Shown: positions 30,511 through 40,590, counted from the stretch's first letter. The stretch: DNA of 64,000 bases from Maniola hyperantus (GCF_902806685.2 NC_048538.1:17422001-17486000), one strand, 5' to 3'. Notes: generated from the letters alone by a model not told the origin. Translations and numbers: made by a program.

Positions 30511-31152
30511 CAGCATGAAAACTGCAGCAATGGAAGACCCCACAAGAAGGTGTCCCGTGCAGTTTGCAGTTGAAGGCTTTAATTTGTTGGTTTCCTTTGT
30601 TATCTACTCTCTAAACAGTTAAGCTAAGAAGGATGGCTGCAATTTGCTCTAACCGATCGAGATTGCTTCAATGTTTCATTGCAACGCAGCCAGCTTGCTC
30701 GAGTAAAAATATATTATCTTTCATTTAAAAGCTAAAGAATTTAATTAAAAAGCTCAATCTGTTTTTTTATTCATCTGGCATTCATTTATAAAAATAATAT
30801 TTGCTTTAGTTGTTCATTTTTGTATATTTGAACTCTGAATTAATCTCCTGTTTTAATTATAAGTACGAGTAAACATGTCATAAAATCTTTAGCAACTAAG
30901 TAATTTCTAGAATTACTTCATTAGGAGATAATAGCTTTAATTCACAAAGAAGCAGCAGCTTTTATAAGAAAATGAATTCATAATTAGATAAGTTTTTAAT
31001 TATTATCCTAAAACTAGCTTGTGCTCGCGACTTTGTAAGCATGGACTACACAAATTATAAAATTATGAGCCTCAATAGCTCAACCGGTAAATGAGTGGAC
31101 TGAAAACCGAAAGGTCGACGGTTCAAACCCCGCCCGTTGCACTATTGTCGTA

Positions 31153-31215
<63 letters not shown>

Positions 31216-31239
31216 CGCTGGGAAATGCTTTTACGCATC

Positions 31240-31282
31240 CTCCCCGGAAGAAACGCAGCTGAACCACGTTTCTTCCGGGGAG
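31240..31282. repeat. 16-bp perfect stem-loop in LINE 3' UTR
   Basis: CTCCCCGGAAGAAACG (31240-31255) pairs with CGTTTCTTCCGGGGAG (31267-31282) across an 11-nt loop, about 25 nt from the poly(A) on the element's strand. It could be the structure recognised by the reverse transcriptase; that role is inferred. Confidence 0.8.
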
Positions 31283-31449
31283 GTATGTGGGACTCACTGT
31301 AACCCAGAATACCCACTAAAACCCAGCGGACCCGTCAGCGCCATGATGAGGCGGCACAGGAACGCAGTTTGCATACTACTATGCCGTCTCAGCGGTACAG
31401 ATGCCTCACAGGGCTTCCCTACAGGATGCCCCTGCCTTCCTCCTCGGGT

Positions 31450-31773
31450 TTACGGCCCGAGGTAGTGAGCATATCGGCGCCTCCTTTGCCCTTGGCGTTT
31501 ACGGCGTATGGGATGAGCGTTGGGATCCAGCTCTCTTTCTCGTTCAGCCGCCTCCTTTAATGCGAGCACTTGCTCGCAGAAAGACACTACTGCCGTCCAA
31601 CAAGTCTCGCTTGTGATCATTGCGCTTATCACGCTTGGGAGCGATAGATCAGTGCCCAAGGTGAACGACAATAGATGCCTCTGCGGCGCCCAGGCTGCGC
31701 ATTCCATCAGGGTGTGCTGTGCCGTATCGGATGGAGCACCGCATTCGTGACAGGCTGGGGTCACTTCCCGCCT
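31450..31773 (-). pseudogene. LINE ORF2 C-terminus (truncated)
   Basis: About 107 codons are open up to the stop just before 31450. The translated end has a CCHC-type zinc motif CHECGAPSDTAQHTLMEC (C-x2-C-x8-H-x4-C), then ALKEAAERERELD and a basic stretch RRKRQGQRRRRYAHYLGP. This matches the C-terminal zinc-finger end of R1-type reverse transcriptases. The catalytic domain was never copied. The frame runs on into SINE-2 sequence (to 31842), which is fortuitous. Confidence 0.75.
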
Positions 31774-32194
31774 CACTATTGTCGTACCTACCCTAGCACA
31801 AGCTTGACGCTTAGTTGGAGAGGAAAGGGGAATATTAGTCATTTAACATGGCTAATATTCTTTAAAAAAAATCAAACCCCTATTTCACTCCCTAGAGTCA
31901 GAATTTTCAAAAATCCTTTCTTAGCGGATCCTTACGTCATAATAGCTATCTGAGTGCTAAACAGCCCTATCTGTCCAGTAGTTTGAGCTGTGCGTTGATA
32001 GATCAGTCAGTCAGTCATTCAATCAATCAGTCAGTGAGTCACCTTTTCCTTTTATATTATTTATTAGTGTTTACCTAGTCATCAAAGAGACAGGTACTTT
32101 TTATCGTGCCAAATTAAAGCGTTCCTCGCCGGTCTATCATCTAGTTATGTATACAGAGTAGTTAGCTTAGAACAACCGGGGTAAGTAGCAGCAC

Positions 32195-32372
32195 GCAGTA
32201 CGCGGCAGACAATAATGTACCTAGAAGGAGAAAGAGGTTTTGTAGAGCATTGTCTCTGTTGTTGAGACCAACAAAACGTCATATACATAGGTATGAGTGA
32301 CAGAGACAACGCTCTACAAAGCCAAAATGTCATTCTAAAGGCCGATGTACATTATTTTCTGGCGTGTACTTG
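32195..32372. mobile_element. MITE-1 copy, complete
   Basis: Arms with CAGTACGCGGCAGACAATAA and GTTTTGTAGAGCATTGTCTC and complements. The centre CATACATAGGTATGAGTGAC is uninterrupted, which makes it the reference for the micro-insertion at 17748. Confidence 0.8.
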
Positions 32373-32639
32373 TGTTCCTATGAGTTTCTCCATCATTGAC
32401 GTAAGCTGGTTGTATATTTACCGCTTCCCTTGTCGGAACGTGAAAAGTATAAAATTACTCGCTCAGCTTTATACCGACGGTTTCCTGTTTAAATAACATT
32501 AATATCATAAACACTAGATGCGAAAATAAAATAAAATAAATACACAATCCGTATTAGTCGCTCGGCATGGGATTTATTAATATAGTTAAGAAAAAATACA
32601 TGATCTTGATAGAAACATAGTCATCGTGACATATATTAT

Positions 32640-33015
32640 TTTTAGGGTTCCGTACATCAAAAGGTAAAAAGGAAACCGTATAGGATCACTTTGTTGCCTG
32701 TCTGTCTGTCAATCTGTCCGCCTGTCTATAGAGTTTGTCAAGAAAACCTATAGGGTACTTACTTCCCGTTGACCTATAATCATGAAATTTGGCAAGTAGG
32801 TAGGTCTCATGGCACAAGTAAAGGAAAAAATCCGAAAACCATGAATTTGTCGTAACTAAAATGAAATGTGCTTACGAAAAAATTGATTTACAAAATCACA
32901 TATTAGATGGCGCAGTCCATCATTCACTTGCAGTGTTCTACATAAAAGTGGTAGGTATACTTTGTACGATGGCATGGAGCCCTTCGTGTGTGAGTCTCAC
33001 TCGCACTTAACCGTT
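32640..33015 (-). mobile_element. X1 dispersed repeat
   Basis: Minus-strand copy: TTAGGGTTCCGTACATCAAA, TTGTTGCCTGTCTGTCTGTC, ATGAAATTTGGCAAGTAGG, then a diverged 5' part ending in a CTCACTCGCACTTAACCG block. Confidence 0.65.
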
Positions 33016-33299
33016 TTTTTTATGTCACCGTTACAGAATAGAGATTTGTAGCGTGTTTTGAAATAACTGACGTTTTTATAGATATATGGTTGAACGAATG
33101 TTATTATACCTACTAAGTATATGAATTACTTTTTCTTGACATTTTTATAGATATTTTTGATAATTTTTTTTAATTAGTAATTCTCGTGGTTTCTGTTTGT
33201 TTAGCCGTGTAGCTGTAGTTTAGCCGAGAAAAGTCAAAACTGTTTATTGACAAACCATTGAAATCTAGATACTGCACGAACGTTAAGACCAACGACGTA

Positions 33300-33350
33300 C
33301 CAACCGATAGACGTTCACAGCTGCACTCTAGTAAGAACTTCCACACGCCA
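33300..33350 (-). pseudogene. RTE C-terminal scrap
   Basis: CAACCGATAGACGTTCACAG and AAGAACTTCCACACGCCA are the complements of the WTSIG end and the GVWK region of the RTE relics. Confidence 0.5.
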
Positions 33351-33799
33351 CAGTCATACGAGTAGATATCCGAACTCGTGCGCCAGTCTTGCGTCCCCGC
33401 GCGCCGCCACGGTTGCAAGAAATCAGAAAAAGCTAGCTTTGAATAAGACCATAGATAATAACCTACTTGTTAATGCGCGTTGTGGCACTTGGCACTTGGC
33501 AAGTAAGGCTTTCCGGCGCAGTTTCCGTTCCGGATAACTAAATCACAGATGTACGGAGCGTGAAACTAGGCTCAGTAAGCCGGCGCGCGGCGGCCTTGCC
33601 TCCCGCAGATTTTATTTGATTGCCACCAATTAACTAGATTTCTAGGCTATATTTAGAAGTAATATTTACAGTAAGAGTACACAGTACACTTGACTGACAC
33701 GGCTGAGAGAAGTCTTTGATTTTCTGGTATAAAAACGTACCTTAGGTATTTAATGTATGTATCAATGCAAGACTATGGCATGGTTGCTAACTTTGGGCC

Positions 33800-34172
33800 T
33801 CATAAGAAAGCTCAGAGTCACTCAGCGGGCGATGGAGAGAGCTATGTGCGGAGTTTCTCTACGTGATCAAATCTGAAATAAGAACTAGAGTAACCGACAT
33901 AGCTTAACGGGTTGCGAAGCTGAAGTGGCAATGGGCAGGGCACATAGTTCGTACCTAAAACCGATAGACTTTTGGGGTCTCAAGGTGCTAGAATGGCGAC
34001 CTCAAACCAGAAGACGCAGTGTTGGAAGACCCCCCACTAGGTGGACGGATGACATCAGACGAGTCGCAGGGAGCCGCTGGATGGCGGCGGCGCAAGACCG
34101 TGGCGTGTGGAAATCCCTACAAGAGACCTATGTCCAGCAGTGGACGTCTATCGGTTGATGATGATGATGCTG
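33800..34172 (+). pseudogene. RTE-type LINE C-terminus, best copy
   Basis: Frames give VTQRAMERAMCGVSLRD, a shifted stretch, then VLEWRPQTRRRSVGRPPTRW, TDDIRRVAGSRWMAAAQDRG, VWKSLQETYVQQWTSIG and a stop at 34156, followed by a GATGATGATG tail. The last 55 codons are open, while the preceding part has stops. Only the C-terminal region past the catalytic domain is present. Confidence 0.8.
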
Positions 34173-34175
34173 ATC

Positions 34176-34252
34176 CATGCAAAAAATCACAATAACCGTT
34201 GCTCCACTGCGGCGTGATTGAAGAACAAATCAACAAATACACACAGTTTTGC
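34176..34252 (-). mobile_element. H2b fragment
   Basis: Minus-strand words ATGCAAAAAATCACAATAAC, CGGCGTGATTGAAGAACAAA and ACACACAGTTTTGCATT lie directly after the RTE tail. Confidence 0.5.
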
Positions 34253-34259
34253 ATTGAAT

Positions 34260-35200
34260 TTTTACTTTACCAGAATTTCACGTAAAAGAAGCCGTGCGCA
34301 GAAAATAGTTTTGTGATGATAACCTCATGCTATCATGAAAGACATAATGCTTTTATCGAATAAGAATAAGATAAAACACTACTAATAATTAAGGTCTAGA
34401 ATCAATTCAGTATGGACTGGAGTTCAAAAGTAGTTGTAAAGTCAACTACTTAAAAGAAATCATTATCTATAGGTACATATTTCAATTTTCCTTTTGTTTA
34501 TGCAGTAATAAGCTTTTTAAGTTTAGTAAAATACCTTTCGGTTGTCCAACATAAAAAAAAATTAAATAAAATATTAATGTGATGACTGATGAGCCTTTTA
34601 CAGGATTTTTAAAATGACATAATATCGGTTCCGAAATTAGATTTTTCATGGATTTTTCCGAGAAGAAGCTTTGGCTTGGATCCCGAATCCCGATACAGAT
34701 TTTCAATACAATATGCTTATGTACCAATTTCCATATAGAACGATATCTGGTACAAATCTACTCACATCAATTAGATACAAGTTATTTTCATATGAAAGAA
34801 AAGAAAGCGCTGTTTTATATGTATATCTATTAGGATAAAAAACAGAAGTTTCAAGTTCAATCCAACATTAAACACATGTTACGATTTATTTACACTTCCG
34901 TGAAAATGAACACGTAAAAAGATGTAAATGAATAAACAAAGACGTCGAACATGCTTTGTATATTATGATATCATTCGTCACCTCATCACAGACAAACGAC
35001 GGTATGTTCTTGGAAGGATTAACGATGACTTTAGTTTTTTTTCTTTTCTTTCCTCATATTAAGTATGTTGATTTTCATTTGCCGTCATTGAATTATTTTA
35101 ATTCCTCAAAGTTCTAAGTACCGTGTGATTCTCTAAGGTAAAATAAAACATCAATTGGGTGATTCGATTGTTTCCGTAGATGTAGCGCTGCATTTATACC
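34260..35200. other. AT-rich stretch without recognisable gene
   Basis: No repeat family or coding signal. Short frames at 34482-34727 and 34648-34833 overlap on opposite strands and show no motif. Confidence 0.4.
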
Positions 35201-35204
35201 TAAA

Positions 35205-35464
35205 CTAGCTTCTGCTCGCGACTTCGTCCGCGTGGATTACACAAATTTCAAAAGCCTATTTCATTGAAATAAGTGCCTATATTCCCCTTTAGGGATTGTT
35301 TTTTCAAAAATCCTTTCTTAGCGGATGCTTACGTCATAACTCATAATAGCTATCATTAATCATGCATGCCAAATTTCAGCTCCATCCGTCCAGTAGTTTG
35401 AGCTGTGCGTTGATAGATCAGTCAGCCAGTCAGTCAGTCAGTCACCTTTTCGTTTTATATTAGA
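35205..35464 (-). mobile_element. H1 Helitron-like element, complete
   Basis: CTAG at 35205, CTGCTCGCGACTTCGTCCGC, GCTTACGTCATAAC with a short duplication, a GACT tract, and 5' end near TTTTATATTAGA. Confidence 0.75.
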
Positions 35465-35584
35465 TTCCATTATCTTTGACCCGCCTTTGCGACACAACCG
35501 TTTCATGAGGTGATGATTTTTGGGTAGTGATAGATTTATTTTGTGATTTTATGAATGCACTTTTTAATCATAATTTTGTTTTTC

Positions 35585-35655
35585 TATAGAATAGAACATT
35601 TTTTTTTTAAGTAAACTTTTACAAGTGCTTTTGATTTGTCAAATGAAGCTTCCAA
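35585..35655 (-). mobile_element. Partial LT1 tail
   Basis: ATAGAATAGAACATTTTTT and ACTTTTACAAGTGCTTTTGA match the terminal part of LT1. Truncated. Confidence 0.45.
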
Positions 35656-35951
35656 ACAAAACTCCGAAGCTGAATTATTATAGTCGGAATTTCAAGCCCT
35701 GTAGGTAACTGGTTCTGAGGCTACTTGCATGGATAGGTATAAGTACGTCTGTTCTTTCGTCTCCACTAAGCATCCACTAAACACCTGGTTATGACAATAA
35801 GCTCTTCCAAAAAAAGCGTTAAGCTTTCGCAACCTTTTGCTAAGAATAGGTATGACAACTTGCGGTTGGAATCACAGTTGGAATCGTAGACCTTTCAAAT
35901 TTCAGTCCATTTGACTTGAACTATTGAGCTAGATCGCATTCAAGCACAAGG

Positions 35952-36049
35952 CTGAGATCTAAGTATAGAGCGCACTTTGACATGTGAGTCTCGTTTTAAT
36001 TCTATCTTAAGTCTAAGCTAAGTCAGAGTGCGCTCTATAGATCTCACCC
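35952..36049. mobile_element. MITE-3-like palindrome
   Basis: TGAGATCTAAGTATAGAGCG at the left pairs with CGCTCTATAGATCTCA at the right, with GAGTGCGCTC and GTCTCGTTTTAA words of MITE-3. Diverged from the other two copies. Confidence 0.6.
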
Positions 36050-36059
36050 TAACAGTTCC

Positions 36060-36240
36060 CCTTTTCTTTCCTTTTCATCTGTTCATCATCAGCAAAGGTA
36101 CACAGCCTAAGCAAACACTGAGCAGTCGCACCGCTCTTCCGGGCTGTCGTCGTAAATATTGCAGTAATTTGTTTACACTGTTTACATCGAGGCTAATGAG
36201 GGGCGGCGGGCGCGGGCGGCGGGCAGGCCACAAATACAAA
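36060..36240. promoter_or_regulatory. Candidate regulatory segment
   Basis: Two TGTTTAC motifs 9 bp apart (36170-36176, 36179-36185), then GCTAATGAGG and a GC-rich run (36193-36232). Repeat-free. Evidence is motif content only. Confidence 0.25.
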
Positions 36241-36248
36241 CACCCAGA

Positions 36249-36885
36249 GGTGGACCATTTCACAGATAGCAGGTGAAAAATCACGTCAAATGGAAAGCCT
36301 TTTCATATACATATCCCAACAACCGCAGTCTCAGCCGCGACACGTGCGCGAACTGAGTCCCTGTGAAAAAGGACCCTGGATGGGTTCGAAACTAGTCGGG
36401 CTAGCGTCGACTAAACACGTGAGTAAAGCCGGGTGTGAGATATGTATAATGGAAATCACTCACGATAGTTTAAACGCTAAAATAGCCTTTTCATAATTAT
36501 GTAGCACTCGCCAGTCGCCACCTTGATTAAAGTAGCCTTTGATAAACCACAAAGCAAAATCTCACAAAGTTTAAAAACTATTACATTTTAATCCCACTGA
36601 ATTACGTGCATGCACGGTCACTAACCCGACTAAAAGAGCGTTCAATCGAGAGCACTCACATCGGTATGATAGAAAGAGAAAAACAAATTGTTTGCTACGT
36701 TTCACGATACGGTGACATATGTGCGGTATTGATTTTGATCAAAATTAATGTGGCAAACAATAACTTTGTGCGAAAATTTAAAGTCACGTTCTGTGAAAAT
36801 TCGCCTGTGAAATCACTGTGAATAAAATGAAATTTCACCAAATGAATATGATTTAAAATTAGCCATCATGTCCATCGCTACCATG
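36249..36885 (+). mobile_element. X2 repeat, copy 2, carrying SINE-4
   Basis: Matches copy 1 (17363-17990) in block order: GGACCATTTCACAGATAGCA, GCCTTTTCATAA, CAAAATCTCACAAAGTTTA, GTGAAATCACTGTGAA and ATGATTTAAAAT. SINE-4 splits it with a 12-bp TSD. Confidence 0.65.
36308..36483 (+). mobile_element. SINE-4 (176 bp) with 12-bp TSD
   Basis: Flanked by AGCCTTTTCATA (36296-36307 and 36484-36495). It contains GATGGGTTCGAAACTAG (box B-like), GTCGACTAAACACGTGAG, TAAAGCCGGG and a 3' end AATCACTCACGATAGTTTAA then ACGCTAAAAT. The second copy is at 43029-43156. The TSD supports target-primed insertion. tRNA origin is uncertain. Confidence 0.7.
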
Positions 36886-37046
36886 GACTACAGTCGCTAC
36901 AAACTGCGATGTACGTGAACTACATCGGAATTTATGGCGCCGTTTGATGTACACTTTCATCGCGCCACATAACCGCTGCGTGGCGTAAAGCTGGCTTCTC
37001 ACAGGGCTTGATGCCACGAGCCCAGCACTTGCTGATCGCGATTATG

Positions 37047-37173
37047 ATAGTCGACGCATTTTAAACTGAGCCGTCGAGTTATCTGTCTGTTTCGCTCGCA
37101 CTTACCTACGACCTGTAAGTGCGAGCGAAACAGGCAGATAACTCGACGACTCAGTTTAAAATGCGTCGACTAT
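37047..37173. repeat. Near-perfect palindrome, 59-bp arms
   Basis: Arms 37047-37105 and 37115-37173 (words GTCGACGCATTTTAAACTGA and TTTCGCTCGCACTTAC) pair at 57 of 59 positions around a 9-nt loop. No related copy is seen in this window. Confidence 0.9.
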
Positions 37174-37268
37174 AGTTACAGTTACACTGAAAAACTACGT
37201 ATATTATATATCAAGACACACGGTTAGTGTGTCAAGCCAAGTTCGAATATTTTATTTACGTCTTGAAA

Positions 37269-37495
37269 TCTAAATATAAAAAAGGAAAAGGTGACTGACT
37301 GACTGACTGATCTATCAATGCACAGCTCAAACTAACGGACTAACTAACTAAATGGATCGAGCTGAAATTTGGGATGCAGATAGCTATTGTGACGTAGGCA
37401 TCCGCTAAGAAAGGATTTGAAAGCTCAACCCCTAAGGGGTAAAATAGGGGTTTCAAAGTGTAGTCGACGCGGACGAAGTCGCGGGCGTAAGGTAG
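37269..37495 (+). mobile_element. H1 Helitron-like element
   Basis: Complete apart from a changed terminus (GGTAG instead of GCTAG). It has an inserted CTAACTAACTAA near 37337 and the hairpin CGCGGACGAAGTCGCG intact. Confidence 0.75.
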
Positions 37496-37499
37496 TTAT

Positions 37500-37916
37500 C
37501 TAATAGAAATATAAAAATATTTTAACTGTTGTGGGATCGTTAAACTCAAAATAAGAGCACAGATGAAAAAGCCGGTGACATTTGTGTGCGCCACGCTTTG
37601 GTATGTAGTCTCCTTAAACTACGATATTTCAATTGAAGAGAAACTACCCAGCATCCGTCTCTCTAAACGTTTGCCAAGAGAACATTAATCTTAGCAAATA
37701 GAACTGTAGGCTGCGTGCCAATGTACCGACATTTCCCACTGGCCCATCGTTATAATATGTTTACGTAAGGCGCTAAGAAGTTGCGTGTTTGTTTATCTAT
37801 TACTAGTCAAAATCAATACGCCCATTGAGTTCTCTCCAGACCAAAGTCCCTATGTAAACTAAAAGTAAAAAAATCACATTAATTCAAAATGGCGTTATGC
37901 AGCCGCCATTTTAATT
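37500..37916. other. No gene recognised
   Basis: Unique sequence with an AAAATGGCGTTATGC and GCCGCCATTTTAA inverted pair near 37886-37916. Confidence 0.35.
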
Positions 37917-38047
37917 TTTAAGGTTCCGTACCTCAAAAGTAAAAACGGAACCCTTATAGGATCACTTTGTTGTCTGTCTGTCTGTCGGTCTGTCAAGAAA
38001 CCTACAGGGTACTTCCCGTTGACTTAGAATAATGAAATTTGGCAGGT
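37917..38047 (-). mobile_element. X1 3' fragment
   Basis: AAGGTTCCGTACCTCAAAAG, TGTTGTCTGTCTGTCTGTCG and ATGAAATTTGGCAGGTAG, then an abrupt join to a SINE-3 tail. Confidence 0.65.
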
Positions 38048-38140
38048 AGCCTCACAGAATGAGAAGGGGTTTGGCCATAGTCTACCACGCTGGCCATGTG
38101 CGGATTGGTAGACGTCACACACCTTTGAGAACATTATGAA
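38048..38140 (-). mobile_element. SINE-3 tail fragment
   Basis: CACAGAATGAGAAGGGGTTT, CTACCACGCTGGCCATGTGC and CACCTTTGAGAACATTATGA are the complement of the SINE-3 body. The join with X1 is without a TSD. Confidence 0.6.
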
Positions 38141-38210
38141 GATAAGAATATTCGCATATTTTTGCATATTCGCATTCGCATTCCGCGAAATTACTAAAAT
38201 AAATGTTTGA

Positions 38211-38252
38211 TGTAATAGCACAGAATAATATAATAGTACTAACGTGTAATAG
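38211..38252 (+). mobile_element. Micro-insertion with perfect 8-bp TSD
   Basis: A 26-bp segment (38219-38244), starting CACAGAATAATATAATAG and ending TACTAACG, is flanked on both sides by TGTAATAG (38211-38218 and 38245-38252). Nearly the same segment is found at 17755-17783. Confidence 0.75.
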
Positions 38253-38369
38253 TTGGTTAATAAAACAAAATCCATTAATTTCATAGGCTTTTTAATGTAA
38301 TAAAAAGTAACTTAACATCGTGATCACATTATCAGTCTTCTCTAAAGAGACGGCCTTGACGACCTTGAC

Positions 38370-38400
38370 GACCTTGGCGGCAGTGACTGCCGCCAAGGTC
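38370..38400. repeat. Perfect 14-bp GC-rich hairpin
   Basis: GACCTTGGCGGCAG and CTGCCGCCAAGGTC around TGA. It follows a GACCTTGAC direct repeat. Confidence 0.85.
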
Positions 38401-38926
38401 ACCAAGACATAGACAAATGGCGCCAAATTTAAACAAAAACTGAATACCTATTCGCAATGTTGGCAGCAGATATTCGCATCCGCATTTGCATCTACGAATG
38501 TCCAAAATATAACATTCAGTACTATCACCTGTGTTCGTTTTTGCCTGCGTTCTGGTTACACGGTGTATAAGATTGGTATAAAATAAAACAATCCGTAATC
38601 TCTGTGAGCAATCAGCGCAAGGCCGAGTGCTCGGGGCGCTCGAGGGAAATCTGCGAGATAATGCCGCAGCTAACTTCTGGCTCAGATATGATTACTTGCT
38701 ATATCGTTCGGAAAGTTGCCATTTGTTGTCATTGAAGAGGTAGGTACTTAGTCTCCTAAGTTAGCTCTAAGTTCAACGTATACATCGACACCGGCGGCAG
38801 CTTGCCGGCTTTCGTATTGTGCGTACAAAAATCCATACTAATATCATAAATGTATGTAAATATGACCAGATGTATATTAGTATAAGCACAAAATCTGATC
38901 TAAAAAAAAAATACCACTAAAAAAAT

Positions 38927-39302
38927 CGGTCAAGTGCGAGTCAGACTCGCGCACCGAGGGATCCGTACAGTCGTATTTTTCCGATATGCACGATAAATCA
39001 AAAACTAATCATAGTACAAATAAATAAAAATCTGTTTTAGAAAGTACAGGTCTAGCCCTTTCACGTTGAAAATACTTAAATATTAGTTCAGTAACACATT
39101 TAATTTGTTTCTTGTGATGTAACCACAAATTCACGGTTTTCGGATTTTTCCTTTACTTGTGCTATAAGACCTACCTTCCTGCCAAATTCCGTGATTCTAG
39201 ATCAACAGGAAGTAGGTACCCTCTAGGTTTCTTCACAGACAGACAGACAATGAAGTGATCCTATAAGGGTTCCGTTTTTCCTTTTGAGATACAGAACCCT
39301 CA
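38927..39302 (+). mobile_element. X1 dispersed repeat, full length
   Basis: AATCGGTCAAGTGCGAGTCA, GATAAATCAAAAACTAATCA, GATGTAACCACAAATTCACG, GACAGACAGACA and GAGATACAGAACCCT. All modules are in order. Confidence 0.7.
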
Positions 39303-39399
39303 AAACAAATGTACATTTCTTTCACCATATTACATTAATCAACGCAATTCTAAAGCCATAAATTCCTCATGCCGTGTAGTCACCGTGTCCGAAACTTTC

Positions 39400-39600
39400 T
39401 CGACACGTTTTCACCTTTTGTTTGTCGATTTGTGTAAACGTGTAAACACACAGAATGGTCTGAGGAACGTCCGTCGTCCGCTGTAGTGTAGGTCGCCAGT
39501 CGCCGCTCGTCCGCTACGTGCCGATTGTTGCTACTCTCACGTCTTTTCACTTCCTATCATTGACGCGACATGGCACCGAACAGTAGTAAATCCAACCCAT
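39400..39600. promoter_or_regulatory. Candidate regulatory segment
   Basis: GTAAACG (39434-39440) and GTAAACA (39442-39448) are followed by a CG-rich run (39466-39530) with CGTCCGTCGTCCGCTG. Repeat-free. Motif evidence only. Confidence 0.22.
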
Positions 39601-39829
39601 AAGAGCAGAAGCATACTTAAAAAACGCCACTTAACCTAATGCCACACATGACGCAATATTAGTGGTAGTGTCATATCAAATGTTGTCAAAAAAAAATAAG
39701 TTTTGAAGTAAAACTTCACAACTGCGACACGACTTGTACTTTTGGCGCACAGATATTTAAAATGGCCGCTAAATAGAACAATTGTTTTGAGGCAGGCATC
39801 TCATACGAAGTATTTTAAAGTGATAAGAC

Positions 39830-39912
39830 CGCCTTTACATCATGGACGGCGGTAATCATTTAACATCAGGTGACCCGCCTGCTCGTTTCCTCGCTAGGTA
39901 TTTTTATTTTTT
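39830..39912 (+). mobile_element. CR1/Jockey-like LINE 3' end
   Basis: GGCGGTAATCATTTAACATC, AGGTGACCCGCCTGCTCG and a T-rich end match the 3' UTR downstream of the ORF remnant at 52626. Confidence 0.6.
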
Positions 39913-40361
39913 TTAAATCATCATACTACCTATACTACTATTATACTGGTTACAGGCCTCCTCTCAGAATGAATAGTCCACCAAGTTGGTCAAGTATGTT
40001 GGTCACCTTTGAAACGATTGAAACCATTAGTGTTACGAGGTGGCATCGCGTGTTACAAGTGTGTTGCCGGCATTAACATAAAAACTGTGCGACGATGACA
40101 TACCGCAATGACTAATCTAGCATTCTAGACTAGAACCAATTGTTTTACCACGGTAAATTAAACAGACATACTTTTCTAGTCGTACACTAGGCTATTGTGG
40201 TAAGTACCGTAAAAAGGGTTATGTTTCAAATCCTCGCATAATTTGCGTTTAGTAAATGTCCGATTTCCGATTTTAGTTAAACATTTTTCAAATTATGAAT
40301 CGTCTTGCAATACCTATCTAAATAACTAGCTGTAAGGTAAATAGACCGATTGTTATTTTTA

Positions 40362-40560
40362 GGGTTCCGTATCTCAAAAAGAAAAACGGAACCCTTATAG
40401 GATCACTTCATTGTCTGTCTATCTGTCTGTCTGTCAAGAAACCTAGAAGGTACTTCCCGTTGACCTAGAATCATGAAATTTGGCAGGCAGGTAGGTCTTA
40501 TAGCAGAAGACATTAGGGGAAAAATCTGAAAACCGTGAATTTGCATTTTTGAGGTTTTTC
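40362..40560 (-). mobile_element. X1 3' fragment
   Basis: AGGGTTCCGTATCTCAAAAA, TCATTGTCTGTCTATCTGTC, TACTTCCCGTTGACC and ATTTGGCAGGCAGGTAGG. It runs into the palindrome at 40533. Confidence 0.65.
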
Positions 40561-40590
40561 CCTAAAATCCGCAAAAATGCAAATTCACGG
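40533..40590. repeat. Perfect 19-bp inverted repeat at X1 edge
   Basis: CCGTGAATTTGCATTTTTG (40533-40551) and its exact complement (40572-40590) around 20 nt. The left arm is an X1 word, so the right arm looks like an inverted re-copy. It is followed by an H2 5'-end fragment (40591-40632). Confidence 0.8.

Larger units (their letters stand above)
31155..31773 (-). mobile_element. 5'-truncated R1-clade-like LINE insertion
   Basis: Flanked by a perfect 15-bp target duplication CACTATTGTCGTACC (31140-31154 and 31774-31788). On the minus strand it has the end of a reverse transcriptase ORF, a 3' UTR of about 230 bp and an uninterrupted 61-nt poly(A) (T-run at 31155-31215). Target duplication, 5' truncation and poly(A) are the marks of target-primed reverse transcription. 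The clean tail and TSD indicate a young insertion. The clade is inferred from the C-terminal zinc motif and could also be Jockey-like. Confidence 0.85.
31066..31868 (+). mobile_element. SINE-2 inside H1, itself interrupted
   Basis: The head (31066-31154: GAGCCTCAATAGCTCAACCG, GACGGTTCAAACCCCGC) and the tail (31774-31868: TTGTCGTACCTACCCTAGC, GGGGAATATTAGTC, A-run) are separated by the LINE insertion at 31155-31773. Confidence 0.85.
31014..32064 (-). mobile_element. H1 element split by nested insertions
   Basis: The 3' part (31014-31057: CTAGCTTGTGCTCGCGAC then GACTACACAAATT) and the 5' part (31869-32064: TCAAACCCCTATTTCACTCC, CTTACGTCATAATAGC, GACT tract, TTTTCCTTTTATAT) make one minus-strand H1. 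SINE-2 sits exactly between two adjacent H1 modules. Confidence 0.75.

Noticed and set aside
31091..31465. Frames crossing the poly(T) run
   Set aside because: They encode poly-F or poly-K from the LINE poly(A) and join unrelated elements.
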